Assembly (NCBI GenBank): GCA_029251265.1
Contig: JAQXDR010000042.1
Span: forward strand, 1-64,000
DNA: 64,000 nt
Source: Pseudoprimorskyibacter sp.
GTDB taxonomy: Bacteria; Pseudomonadota; Alphaproteobacteria; Rhodobacterales; Rhodobacteraceae
Direction of reading: 5' to 3'
Below, in pieces: positions 34,113 to 42,903 of this stretch (position 1 is its first letter; each line of letters starts with the position of its first letter). The notes below the pieces were generated by a model, which was not told the origin of the DNA, ran no database searches, and was given only the letters and a program-made list of their open reading frames with translations. The position numbers and the translations under genes were made by a program.

Positions 34113-35608
34113 GACGACGCCTCGTTTGAATCAGGGCGGTTTCGTTTAAGATAGCCAACACACAGCGGACCAAACAAAGCCAGCGCCGTGGCTGCAAAGA
34201 ATACAGCACAAATCGGCCGGGTGACCATAAGCCACCATTGTTCATCCAGCATTACCATGGATTGACCAAGTCGTTGTTCCAGCATCCCACCCAGAATTAA
34301 GCCTATGGCAAGAGGAACAACAGAGAACCCAAAAAGACGCATCAAATAGCCAAATACGCCGGCAATCAGGGCGACCCAGACATCAAACATTGACTGGTCC
34401 AGTGCATAGGCCCCAACGACCGAAAACATAAACACGCTCGGCCAAAGAATCTGAGTGGGGATAAGGGTGACCCGCGCAAACAGTTTTGCTCCGTACAGAC
34501 CAATGACCAAAAACAGCAGGTTCACGAACAGCATCGACCAAAAGATCGCAAAGGCAAAATTCGCCTGCTCGGTAAACATGGTCGGCCCGGGGCGCAATCC
34601 ATGCACCAAAAGCCCGGCAAGAATAACAGCGGCGGTTGGCGATCCCGGAATGCCAAGGGCCAGTGTCGGCACCATTGCCCCACCTGTGGCAGAGTTATTT
34701 GCCGCCTCGGAACCTGCAATCCCCTCGGGGGCGCCCTTTCCAAACTCTTCAGGGTTTTTTGACCAGCGTTTGGCCTCGTTGTATCCGATCATTGACGCGA
34801 CCGTCGCGCCTTCGGCCGGCAGGATCCCGATAAATGTGCCAATACCAGAAGACCGCAGGATCGTTTTCCAAACCCGCCTGTAATCCTCGCGACTGGGCAA
34901 CTTTATCGCGTTCATGGTGATTGTTTCGCGCTTGTCATGGATACGCGTGGCCTGCGCGATCAGCTCTGATATTCCAAAGACCCCAATCATGACCGGCACG
35001 AAACCAATACCTTCGTACAAATGCGGGACGTCAAAGGTGTAGCGTTTAACCGATGTCAACAAATCGGTGCCCACGGTCGCCAAAAAAATACCAACCGCGC
35101 CTGCAATGAGGTTTCGGATCGGGGATCCACCGCCAATACTGACCAGCATGGACAGTCCGAAAACTGTAAGTGCAAAGTACTCTGGCGGTGCGAAACTATA
35201 GGCCGCCCGCGCCAGCAAAGGTGCCGATAACATCAGGACGAACACGCTCAGAACACCGCCAATGGTTGAGGACACCACGGCCAGACCAAGCGCCCTGCCC
35301 GCTTCGCCGCGGATGGCCATCGGATACCCGTCTAGGCACGTTGTTGCGCTTGCAGACGTTCCGGGAGTGTTGATCAAGATCGCCGTAATTGCGCCTGCAA
35401 AGGTTGCTGAGCAATAGATCGCCGTCAAAATCGAAATCGCTGCAACAGGTTCCATCGTCAACGTGAATGGCAAAAGCAGTGCTGCTCCTGTGGTTGCGTT
35501 CAGCCCCGGCAAGGCGCCGATTACAACCCCCCCAAGCGTTGCACAAATCAGCAAAAGGATCAGGTACGGATCCCCAAGCGCCATAAGTCCTGCCCAAAAC
35601 GGAGCCAT
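34109..35608 (-). CDS. tctA: TTT transporter large membrane subunit TctA (pentonate operon)
   Basis: A 499-residue membrane protein with the TctA signatures [59 protein letters not shown] and [20 protein letters not shown]. The ATG at 35608 overlaps the tctB stop (TAATG) and gives normal length; a GTG at 35620 is the alternative. The gene order is tctC-tctB-tctA, unlike the tctA-tctB-tctC order of the other TTT system at 13.3-16.3 kb, and the two TctA sequences are clearly divergent. They are therefore separate acquisitions rather than a recent duplication. It probably imports the sugar acid. Confidence 0.9.
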   Translation of the reverse strand: MAPFWAGLMALGDPYLILLLICATLGGVVIGALPGLNATTGAALLLPFTLTMEPVAAISILTAIYCSATFAGAITAILINTPGTSASATTCLDGYPMAIRGEAGRALGLAVVSSTIGGVLSVFVLMLSAPLLARAAYSFAPPEYFALTVFGLSMLVSIGGGSPIRNLIAGAVGIFLATVGTDLLTSVKRYTFDVPHLYEGIGFVPVMIGVFGISELIAQATRIHDKRETITMNAIKLPSREDYRRVWKTILRSSGIGTFIGILPAEGATVASMIGYNEAKRWSKNPEEFGKGAPEGIAGSEAANNSATGGAMVPTLALGIPGSPTAAVILAGLLVHGLRPGPTMFTEQANFAFAIFWSMLFVNLLFLVIGLYGAKLFARVTLIPTQILWPSVFMFSVVGAYALDQSMFDVWVALIAGVFGYLMRLFGFSVVPLAIGLILGGMLEQRLGQSMVMLDEQWWLMVTRPICAVFFAATALALFGPLCVGYLKRNRPDSNEASS

Positions 35609-36078
35609 TAGCCATACCACATGTTTGTTAGAAGACCGCGGGGAAATCGCACTCTGAATCCAAGGTCAAAAATAAAAAAGATGACAACCGGCATGACCAA
35701 ACCAACCAATCCCAAAGCCATAATCCGGCGCTCCCCCCAGGCAAACGACAGGGCTGCCGCAAACGCGCCAAGCGCAATGAACAAATCGACTTGGACCAGC
35801 AGAACGAACATGCCAACCAAAGCGACTGTCAGAAATGTCTGCCGCGATACCCGCTCCTGAATTTTAACCGGATCAAACCATGCCATTAGCAACGATAAAA
35901 AGATGATCAGACCACAGATCAGGCGTGGAAAGTCCGAGGGCTGGATACCTCTTTTCAAGATTGGCGGCATTTTCTTAAAGGTGGTCGAGATGTAGATCGC
36001 CACAACCGCAAACAAGATCAGTGCCAATGGGACCAACCAGCGGACCAAACGTTCAGATTTTTCAGAATGAAGGTTCAT
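35608..36078 (-). CDS. tctB: TTT transporter small membrane subunit TctB (pentonate operon)
   Basis: A 156-residue protein with four predicted helices: LVPLALILFAVVAIYIST, LICGLIIFLSLLMAWF, a long pair from about 83 to 113, and a final one before the terminal NMWYG. The loop with RGIQPSDFPRL after helix 1 is typical of TctB. It is co-transcribed with tctC (55-base gap containing a hairpin) and tctA (1-base overlap). It forms the membrane complex with TctA. Confidence 0.85.
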   Translation of the reverse strand: MNLHSEKSERLVRWLVPLALILFAVVAIYISTTFKKMPPILKRGIQPSDFPRLICGLIIFLSLLMAWFDPVKIQERVSRQTFLTVALVGMFVLLVQVDLFIALGAFAAALSFAWGERRIMALGLVGLVMPVVIFFIFDLGFRVRFPRGLLTNMWYG

Positions 36079-36094
36079 GATCTACCTAAGTGTG

Positions 36095-36121
36095 TGCGGA
36101 GCCACCATTTGCAGCTCCGCA
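36095..36121 (-). terminator. Intercistronic hairpin after the second TctC gene
   Basis: TGCGGAGC (36095-36102) and GCTCCGCA (36114-36121) form an 8-base stem with an 11-base loop, 12 bases after the tctC stop on the minus strand and just ahead of tctB. There is no U tract. It probably raises binding-protein mRNA over the membrane subunits, like the hairpins after the other two binding-protein genes. Confidence 0.65.
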
Positions 36122-36133
36122 TGATGAATAATT

Positions 36134-37084
36134 TTATTCGATGAAGCCAAGCTCTTTCAGAGCTGTCTGCATGTCGTTGACCATTACGGAAAGCTGGCTG
36201 CCCCATTCGTCAGATCCAACGACCGACGTGCTGTCCAGACCTACGGATGTCAGAAAACCCTGATAAACGCCATGTCCCATCGCCTTCATCAACGACGCTT
36301 CAATTTTGGCGGCGATATCATCTGGTGTATCTGCATGCACTACAAAGCCGCGAACAGTCGAGAAGCTGACAGGAATTCCCATTTCTTCCGCCGTAGAGAC
36401 ATCCGGCAATGCCGACATCCGCTCTGGCGCAAGCACGACAATAGGGCATACATCGCCGGACTCGATCTGGCTGCCTGCTTCGGCAAGGTTCAGAACCGCC
36501 GCATCAACAGCACCCGCAACAAGCTGCGTGGCCAGCTCGCCACCACCATCAAATGGCAGAATTTTCGGCGTCAACATGCCACCTTTGGTGGTGAACATAA
36601 ACGCCGAAACGTCATCAATATTCCCAAGATGGGTTGTACCATACGTAATCGGTGCTTCTTTCTGCTTTGCAACGAAATCGTCCGCGCTGTCATATGCACC
36701 GCAACGCACCATCAAGATCTGTGGATCGTCTGTGCCCCGCGCGATTGGACGGATATCATCCAGCGTCATGTCCGTTTCGCCTTTCGCCAACGTCGCGGCG
36801 TGGCCAATGGTGAACGTCAGAATGCTATACCCGTCTGCAGGCACACTCAAATAGTGGTCCATCGCGACCGCGCCGCCACCGCCACGCTTGTTGACCACAA
36901 CCATATCTGCACCTAGTTCACGACGGGCGCGAAGCATCATCATTCTGGTTGTGACATCGGTACCGCCACCGTTACCAGCATGTGTGACAACTTCGATGGT
37001 CTTTTCAGGATATTCTTGGGCGCCAGCCGCACCCGCCAAAAGAGCAACAGCCGCAACAGCTGCGCCCACAATACGGAATTTCAT
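36134..37084 (-). CDS. tctC: TTT-family periplasmic solute-binding protein (TctC/Bug type, pentonate operon)
   Basis: A 316-residue binding protein with a signal peptide (MKFRIVGAAVAAVALLAGAAGA-Q), then YPEKTIEVVTHAGNGGGTDVTTR, a Bug-type start with the ligand loop. The late motif reads LPDVSTAEEMGI. The ATG at 37084 has a GGGAGGA ribosome binding site; a longer frame to 37162 has none and would hide the signal peptide. It is first in the eight-gene operon. From its partners the ligand should be a sugar acid. A palindrome of GntR type lies about 50 bases upstream of the start. Confidence 0.88.
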   Translation of the reverse strand: MKFRIVGAAVAAVALLAGAAGAQEYPEKTIEVVTHAGNGGGTDVTTRMMMLRARRELGADMVVVNKRGGGGAVAMDHYLSVPADGYSILTFTIGHAATLAKGETDMTLDDIRPIARGTDDPQILMVRCGAYDSADDFVAKQKEAPITYGTTHLGNIDDVSAFMFTTKGGMLTPKILPFDGGGELATQLVAGAVDAAVLNLAEAGSQIESGDVCPIVVLAPERMSALPDVSTAEEMGIPVSFSTVRGFVVHADTPDDIAAKIEASLMKAMGHGVYQGFLTSVGLDSTSVVGSDEWGSQLSVMVNDMQTALKELGFIE

Positions 37085-37134
37085 GGTATCCTCCCTTATA
37101 TATGACAAGCCATATCTCAGCTCGTCTAGATGAT

Positions 37135-37150
37135 ATTTGGCATACCAAAT
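37135..37150. promoter_or_regulatory. Candidate GntR (FCD) operator of the pentonate operon
   Basis: ATTTGG-CATA-CCAAAT is a 16-base inverted repeat with perfect 6-base arms, 51-66 bases upstream of the tctC start. It resembles the TGGTATACCA-like sites of FCD-type GntR regulators and the GTATAC pair found at 27757-27780. The operon's own GntR gene (31328-32035) is the natural candidate to bind it. Confidence 0.5.
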
Positions 37151-37882
37151 TCCAATGGTCAAGTTTCTCCTGAAAATTGACGGTGTGCTCTATTACATCG
37201 AAATCCGAAAACAAACCCGCAAAAATCAAGTCGCTCAATCGTTTTCGAACCTTAATCCTCTGAAAAAATTCGAACAATATGACCCCTTGGGAATCATCTT
37301 GGGACAAATAAAAAGGCACCCCTCACACCGACAAGTCAGCATCTGTCATAACATCTGCCTGATCAACGCAAGGCTGAACACAAACCAATCCTATGACCTG
37401 CTGTCACATTGCCGAATCTTTGTCCGACATAAAATAGCGTTTAAAAAGAGACAGTGGATTTCGGTAGCATCATTGGAAACAATTCCCCCTTCAGGTGATC
37501 ACCTTACAAGAAATCGCGGGCGTAGAATTTGCATCCCCAGGCGTTTTTGATGCAGCAATGGCATCTACCGCCCGCTATTCACGATGTCGGCTTTGGGATA
37601 GAGGGTCATTTGGCCTACGCACAAAAAACTCCCAAGTGAACAACGCCGCATCAAGTCCCACTGCCTTAATCTGGGTTAGACAGACATCGACAATCATGCC
37701 AGTTTTAAACGTTCCCAGACTTCGGAGGTGACGTGTCGGCGCGACAACACTCCCAGCTGTGTTAGACTGCATTCAAATTGAACGAACCGCGGTCGTCATA
37801 AAACTCGGACGCATGCGTGAAGCAGAATAGAGCCCGGGCCGCAAATCAAACTGGGTGCGATATCTGCCAAGGTTCCATAGAC
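37151..37882. other. Long gene-poor region between the pentonate operon and the hflKC-DUF2065 operon
   Basis: About 730 bases. No frame has both a ribosome binding site and recognisable sequence. A minus-strand open stretch (37575-37772) and a plus-strand one (37495-37731) cover the same bases and may be the eroded end of a gene or mobile element, but I cannot assign a family. This is the boundary between the catabolic block and the core block, a likely place for past insertions. Confidence 0.4.
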
Positions 37883-38065
37883 CTACACGCCCGCCAGCCA
37901 CAAAAGAACGACGCCCAAAGCCGTGAAGACCAAACCAATCATACGCCGTTTTTCTAATGTCGTTGCGCGCAACGCTTGCAACAGTTGTTCCACAAGCGAA
38001 GGGGCCAGCGCATAGACCAGCCCCTCTGCAATTAGCACATAGGCAATCGCCCGAACTGCTTCCAT
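37883..38065 (-). CDS. DUF2065 family small membrane protein (YjeT-like)
   Basis: A 60-residue protein with two membrane helices (about 4-20 and 42-58) and the family pattern AEGLVYALAP...LLQALRATTLEKRRMIGL, quoted with its middle omitted. YjeT-type proteins follow hflC in many proteobacteria; here the ATG overlaps the hflC stop (TAATG). The function is unknown; the position suggests an accessory to the HflKC/FtsH complex. There is no gene for about 730 bases downstream. Confidence 0.8.
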   Translation of the reverse strand: MEAVRAIAYVLIAEGLVYALAPSLVEQLLQALRATTLEKRRMIGLVFTALGVVLLWLAGV

Positions 38066-38952
38066 TACTGCGACGGTCCATCAGGATTTTGCAGATAATC
38101 AAAGAACGGACTATCGGGCGAGATCACCATCGTTGAATTGCCTTCTTGCAAGGCACGCTCATAGGCCGTCAGCGAACGATAGAACTCAAAGAATTCAACA
38201 TCAGCACCGAAGGCTTTTGCGAAAATTCCGTTCCGCGTGGCGTCCGCTTCACCGCGTATGATCTCGGACTGTCTCTGCGCGTCGGACACAATCTCGACCT
38301 GCGTTCTGTCAGCCTGCGCGCGCACACGCTGTGCGGCCTCGTTACCGCGCGCAATCTCGTCGGCTGCTTCACGCTGACGTTCGGCTGCCATTCGATCGTA
38401 CGTCGCCTGCAGGTTGCCATCTGGCAGGTCTGTCCGCTTCAAACGCACGTCGATGATTTCCAAACCCAGGCCTGCCGCGTCAAAACGGGCAGAATCGCGA
38501 ATCCGAGCCATGAGCGCCGCTCGATCAGAACTAAGGATTTCACCAGATGTCACAGAACCAAGGATTTCCCGCGTCCGCGCATTCAAGATAGAGTCCAAAC
38601 GACGTCCTGCGATGTCTTCTGACATGACACCCGATGCACCAGTGGCTTCACGGAACTGTTCAACGTCTGCAATGCGATACCGTGCAAAGGCATCCACAAC
38701 CAAACGCCGGTCATCCAAAGGTGTTACCTCTAAAGGCTGGACGTCGCGGCTGAGGATACGATCATCATATATCGCGACCTCTTCGACAAACGGAATTTTA
38801 AAATACAAACCCGGATCTTCTTTGACCGCTGTTACACGTCCAAAGCGCAATTTCATCGCTTTTTGACGTTCGTCAACAATGTAGACGGACAAATACAGCC
38901 CACCAACGATTGCGACCAAAAGACCAATCAGTATGTTGCTACGCGTGACCAT
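38065..38952 (-). CDS. hflC: HflC, modulator of FtsH protease
   Basis: A 295-residue SPFH/prohibitin-domain protein with an N-terminal membrane anchor (about 7-27), then VDERQKAMKLRFGRV. The band-7 domain (about 28-190) contains LDSILNARTREILGSVTSGEIL. A coiled, Ala/Glu-rich segment (about 185-225) holds AAERQREADEIARGNEAAQ-like repeats. HflC and HflK form a cage around the FtsH protease in the inner membrane and limit its action on membrane proteins. The gene overlaps hflK by one base (TAATG). Confidence 0.92.
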   Translation of the reverse strand: MVTRSNILIGLLVAIVGGLYLSVYIVDERQKAMKLRFGRVTAVKEDPGLYFKIPFVEEVAIYDDRILSRDVQPLEVTPLDDRRLVVDAFARYRIADVEQFREATGASGVMSEDIAGRRLDSILNARTREILGSVTSGEILSSDRAALMARIRDSARFDAAGLGLEIIDVRLKRTDLPDGNLQATYDRMAAERQREAADEIARGNEAAQRVRAQADRTQVEIVSDAQRQSEIIRGEADATRNGIFAKAFGADVEFFEFYRSLTAYERALQEGNSTMVISPDSPFFDYLQNPDGPSQ

Positions 38953-40097
38953 TAATTCGACCCCTTGCGCAATTCATTCAACGGAAGGTACGGCACGATC
39001 CCGCCATCCCCGCCAACACCGCCTTCTATGATGACTTTGTCGATGCGACCCAGAACCTTTTCCATAGTTTCAAGGTAAAGCCGGGTGCGCGTGACGTCTG
39101 GCGCTTTGGAGTATTCGGTCAGAACCGAAGTGAAGCGCGCGGCCTCACCCTCTGCCTCATTGACGACCTGCGCACGATAGGCTTCTGCCTCTTCAAGAAC
39201 CTGAGCCCCTTCACCACGCGCAGCAGCAACCACACGGTTAGCGTAGGCGTCTGCCTCTTTTTCAAGCCGGTCACGCTGCTGTTCAGCAGACTGAACTGCA
39301 AGAAACTCGTCAATCACCTGATCGGGCGGGTCTGCCCGTGTAAAGTTCACGCGCACAATATTCACGCCACTGTCGTAGCTGTCCAGAGTCGACTGGATCA
39401 ATTCTTTCAGCCGGGTTGCGATAGACTCGCGGTCCCGGTTCAAGATGGGCGCCAGTTCGGACTGTGCGATGATCTCGCGCATCGCAGACTCCGACACTGC
39501 CGAGATTGTAAGCTCGGGCTCGGCAAGGTTGAACAGGTATTGCGCAGGATCATTGATGTTCCAAACAACCTGAAAATCGATATCCACGATATTTTCGTCA
39601 CCAGTCAGCATCAGGCCTTGTTCAGACCTTCGGCTTGAAGAACTGGCAACTCCTATATCGACCGTACGTTCGCTTGTAACTGCAACGATTTCGCGTGTCT
39701 CCAGCGGCCAAGGCGCAAAACGCAGGCCCTCATCCCGAGTGCCGACATACCGACCAAGAAAAAGTTCGACGGACTGTTCAAAGTTTTGAACACGGTAAAA
39801 GCTGCTGAACAGCCACGTGATTACAACAGCCACGAGGGCAATCAAAATAATCAAACGGTTCGGAAGCCCCGGACCGGATCCACCTGCGCCACCTGGTCCA
39901 CCGGCACCACCGCGCCCGCCGATGATACCCTTTAGACGTTCTTGACCTTTTTTTACCAATTCGTCGATTTCCGGAATCTGGTTCGGATCCTGGCCGGGTC
40001 CCCGGCCGCCGCCGTTGTTACCACCGCCGTTTTGGCCACTGCGGTTGCCGCCATCTCCGCCGCCCCCTCCCCAGGGGCCGCCATTGTTTCCTGCCAT
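38952..40097 (-). CDS. hflK: HflK, modulator of FtsH protease
   Basis: A 381-residue partner of HflC. The first ~75 residues are strongly Gly/Asn-rich (NNGGPWGGGGGDGGN, GGRGGAGGPGGAGGSGPG), as usual for HflK. A membrane helix follows (about 80-101), then the SPFH domain with FEQSVELFLGRYVG and a coiled segment (SAEQQRDRLEKEADAYANRV). The start at 40097 is chosen because an AGGAG lies 10 bases upstream; the ATG at 40106 would be only one base from it. It is first in the hflK-hflC-DUF2065 operon, about 100 bases after gor. Confidence 0.92.
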   Translation of the reverse strand: MAGNNGGPWGGGGGDGGNRSGQNGGGNNGGGRGPGQDPNQIPEIDELVKKGQERLKGIIGGRGGAGGPGGAGGSGPGLPNRLIILIALVAVVITWLFSSFYRVQNFEQSVELFLGRYVGTRDEGLRFAPWPLETREIVAVTSERTVDIGVASSSSRRSEQGLMLTGDENIVDIDFQVVWNINDPAQYLFNLAEPELTISAVSESAMREIIAQSELAPILNRDRESIATRLKELIQSTLDSYDSGVNIVRVNFTRADPPDQVIDEFLAVQSAEQQRDRLEKEADAYANRVVAAARGEGAQVLEEAEAYRAQVVNEAEGEAARFTSVLTEYSKAPDVTRTRLYLETMEKVLGRIDKVIIEGGVGGDGGIVPYLPLNELRKGSN

Positions 40098-40201
40098 AAG
40101 GTGCATGCTCCTTTTTGCATTCTGCGCCTGTCACATGGGACGGACGCCCGACTGGGACCAGGCCCAGCTCATTCATTAAATTGTGATTGCGCACCACAAA
40201 A

Positions 40202-41563
40202 TCAAGGTGTTCTCTCCGGGTTGCGCATCGTGACGATTTCCTCGGACATAGTAGGGTGAACAGCGACAGTACGGTCGAAATCCTCTTTGGTTGCACCCAT
40301 TTTAACGGCAATGCCTGCCAACTGTATTATCTCGCCCGCGTGTGGCGCGACAATATGACAGCCCAGCACACGACGCGAAGCCTTGGAGACAATCAACTTC
40401 ATCATAACCCGATCAGGGCGTCCGGCAAAACTGGTCTGCATAGGCTTGAATGTGGTGCGGTATACCTCGATCTCTTCTTGTTCACGCGCGTCCTGTTCGC
40501 TCAGGCCCACCGTTCCCATTTCAGGCTGCGTGAAAACAGCAGATGGGATAAGAGCGTGATCCACCGGCGTGGGATTTCCTTTGAACACAGTCTCGACAAA
40601 GGCCATCCCTTCGCGGATGGCTACTGGTGTCAAGTTGACGCGATTGGTCACATCTCCAATGGCATAAATCGACGGAACGGCAGTCTGGCTGAAATCATCA
40701 ACCACCACTGCACCGGACCGACCAAGCGTCACCCCCACGGGCTCAAGCCCCAATCCGTCGGTGTTTGGGTTACGCCCCGTCGCAAATAAAACCGCATCGT
40801 ATGCTTTGGCGTGGCCCTTCGTATCCGTTGCCACAATGGCTTTGTCATCGCGCTGAAGATCGACCACGTTGCAGTTCAATCTAAGGTCAATGCCACGCTC
40901 GTGCATACCGTCTGCGATCACGTTGCGCGCATCATCATCAAAACCACGCAATATTTGCGCACCCCGATACATTTGTGTGACCTTTGCGCCCAATCCGTTC
41001 AGGATGCCTGCAAATTCACACGCGATGTAGCCCCCGCCCACGATCAGCAATCTCTGAGGGATGGTTGCCATATCAAACAAATCATCCGACACCATGGCGA
41101 GCTCGGCACCGGGAATTTCCAGGCGCACGGGTCGTCCGCCTGTCGCCACAAGAATATGTTTGGCCGTTTTGGTAGTGCCATCGGCCAGTGTGACCTCATG
41201 CGGACCGACAACTGTGGCCCTTTGATCGAAGGTCTTGACACCTGAATTGGCCAGCAGCGAACGGTAAATGCGTTCCAGCCTGTCTAACTCGGCGCGCATG
41301 TGCGTTTGAAACCGTGCCCAGTCAAAGTCGCTTTCACCAAAGCTCCATCCATAGGTTTGCGCGGTTTCGACCGTGTCCGCATATTCGCTTGCAAAAACCA
41401 TCAGCTTTTTGGGAACACATCCGCGAATAACACATGTCCCGCCGTATCGGCTTTCTTCAGCCAATCCCACCTTAACCCCCAGCTCCCCTGATGCGACACG
41501 CGCTGCACGCACACCACCGGATCCACCACCAATGACAAACAGATCAAAGTCAAAGTCGCTCAT
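40202..41563 (-). CDS. gor: Glutathione-disulfide reductase
   Basis: A 453-residue flavoenzyme that reduces GSSG to GSH with NADPH. It has the FAD motif FVIGGGSGGVRAAR, the redox-active pair C44/C49 in GGTCVIRGCVPKK, the NADPH domain VGGGYIACEFAGIL, the second FAD motif YAIGDVTNR and the C-terminal interface HPTMSEE with the catalytic His. The Cys spacing and the SGGVRAAR segment separate it from lipoamide dehydrogenase. An AAAGGACC ribosome binding site precedes the ATG. It lies upstream of hflK in the same direction with a 104-base gap. Confidence 0.92.
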   Translation of the reverse strand: MSDFDFDLFVIGGGSGGVRAARVASGELGVKVGLAEESRYGGTCVIRGCVPKKLMVFASEYADTVETAQTYGWSFGESDFDWARFQTHMRAELDRLERIYRSLLANSGVKTFDQRATVVGPHEVTLADGTTKTAKHILVATGGRPVRLEIPGAELAMVSDDLFDMATIPQRLLIVGGGYIACEFAGILNGLGAKVTQMYRGAQILRGFDDDARNVIADGMHERGIDLRLNCNVVDLQRDDKAIVATDTKGHAKAYDAVLFATGRNPNTDGLGLEPVGVTLGRSGAVVVDDFSQTAVPSIYAIGDVTNRVNLTPVAIREGMAFVETVFKGNPTPVDHALIPSAVFTQPEMGTVGLSEQDAREQEEIEVYRTTFKPMQTSFAGRPDRVMMKLIVSKASRRVLGCHIVAPHAGEIIQLAGIAVKMGATKEDFDRTVAVHPTMSEEIVTMRNPERTP

Positions 41564-41883
41564 GAACTAAGGGTCCTTTCAGGACATATACGCCGCGACG
41601 TATCACACACGACAACCCAGATGGAAAGACATACCGGCCAAACCATGGCGGACAAAACGTCCCTTGCAACTGTCTTGTAAGACCAGCCGGTACGACCGGC
41701 AAAAACCATTTTGTGGTTTTGAACACATCAGCCCAACCATCAGCAGAAATAAAAAAGCGTCTGGGAAACGGCCTGTGGTACTAAGTAATATCGCTGGAGT
41801 TTTGTTTTGAAAGTCTATCAAAATCATCCGTCATTTACTGACAAAAACGCGTTCATAAAATCGTATCGCGATATATGTGACTT
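41564..41883. other. Intergenic region between rpiA and gor
   Basis: About 320 bases downstream of rpiA and upstream of gor (both minus strand). It must hold the end of the rpiA transcript and the gor promoter, but neither a U-tracted hairpin nor a clean promoter was recognised. Short open stretches have no ribosome binding site. Confidence 0.4.
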
Positions 41884-42669
41884 TTAATTTAGGTCGGAAA
41901 AAATATTGACTTCGTCCCCGACGCTGATCTGCTCTTCGGTAATTGTGCCTTCCTTTATGTCGCGCAATTCCACGCGCCCATCCGGATTACCAATAATCAC
42001 AAGATCGCAAATATCGACGAACAGCCCGTTTTCAACGACCCCTGGCATCTGGTTTAAAACCATCGCCAGCTGCCGCGCATTCCCAATACGGTTGAGGTGC
42101 AGGTCAATTATAAAATTGCCCTCATCGGTCACAAAGGGTGTTTCGCCGCTCATACGCAACGCAGAAGATCGCCCCATCACTTCCATTGAAATCAACGTTT
42201 CCTCAATCAAGGCCTGCGTTGTGCGCCACCCGAACGGAATCACCTCGCACGGTAGAGGAAAGGCGCCAAGGGTTACGGCTTCTTTTGTTGCATCCGTGAT
42301 AACGACCATCTCGTCGCTGGCAGTGGCCACGATTTTTTCTTGTAGCAGCGCGCCACCACCCCCTTTTATCAGGTTGAGCTCTGGATCAAATTCATCGGCA
42401 CCATCAATCGTCAAATCTAGCCATCGCGCCTCGTCCAACGAAATAGTCGCAATACCTACCTTTGCAGCTAGTTCTCGGGTGCGGGTGGATGTCGGAACAC
42501 ATTTCACCCGTAGATTTTCATCACGAATGCGGTCCCCTAAAACGCGGACAAACCAAGCAGCCGTGGAACCAGTGCCCAAGCCAATCCGCATCCCGTCCTG
42601 CACCAAAGCGGTAGCCCGCCGAGCTGCAACGTATTTCGACCAGTCGGACGGCGACAATTTATCGGTCAT
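41884..42669 (-). CDS. rpiA: Ribose-5-phosphate isomerase A
   Basis: A 261-residue enzyme of the pentose phosphate pathway interconverting ribose-5-phosphate and ribulose-5-phosphate. It shows the RpiA motifs RIGLGTGSTAAWFV (phosphate loop), LDLTIDGADEFDPELNLIKGGGGAL (acidic active-site segment and catalytic Lys loop, quoted across its family breaks) and MPGVVENGLF. The ATG at 42669 is preferred to 42699, which adds residues absent from the family. It is divergent from sdaA with 234 bases between. Confidence 0.92.
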   Translation of the reverse strand: MTDKLSPSDWSKYVAARRATALVQDGMRIGLGTGSTAAWFVRVLGDRIRDENLRVKCVPTSTRTRELAAKVGIATISLDEARWLDLTIDGADEFDPELNLIKGGGGALLQEKIVATASDEMVVITDATKEAVTLGAFPLPCEVIPFGWRTTQALIEETLISMEVMGRSSALRMSGETPFVTDEGNFIIDLHLNRIGNARQLAMVLNQMPGVVENGLFVDICDLVIIGNPDGRVELRDIKEGTITEEQISVGDEVNIFSDLN

Positions 42670-42903
42670 TTCCAAAGCTCCAAACCAGCGCGGCACCAAA
42701 GTTCACACATTGCCCAATAGAAGGCCAGACTATTAACCAAAGATCTCAACCAAGCAGAGTGAGGATGCACGTTAGTGTGGATATGAGCAAGGTATGAATT
42801 TTTCTCTTATTTAGCATTTTTTTATCATTCCGTCGTTTCTGCGACACTCAAGCCTCGTGTATGCGGTTAAAGCACTGGTCGAAACACGGAAGCGGGGCAC
42901 GTA

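Noticed and set aside
37495-37772. Plus- and minus-strand open stretches in the boundary region
   Set aside because: Both strands are open over the same bases, without start signals or a known family; reported only as an unassigned region.
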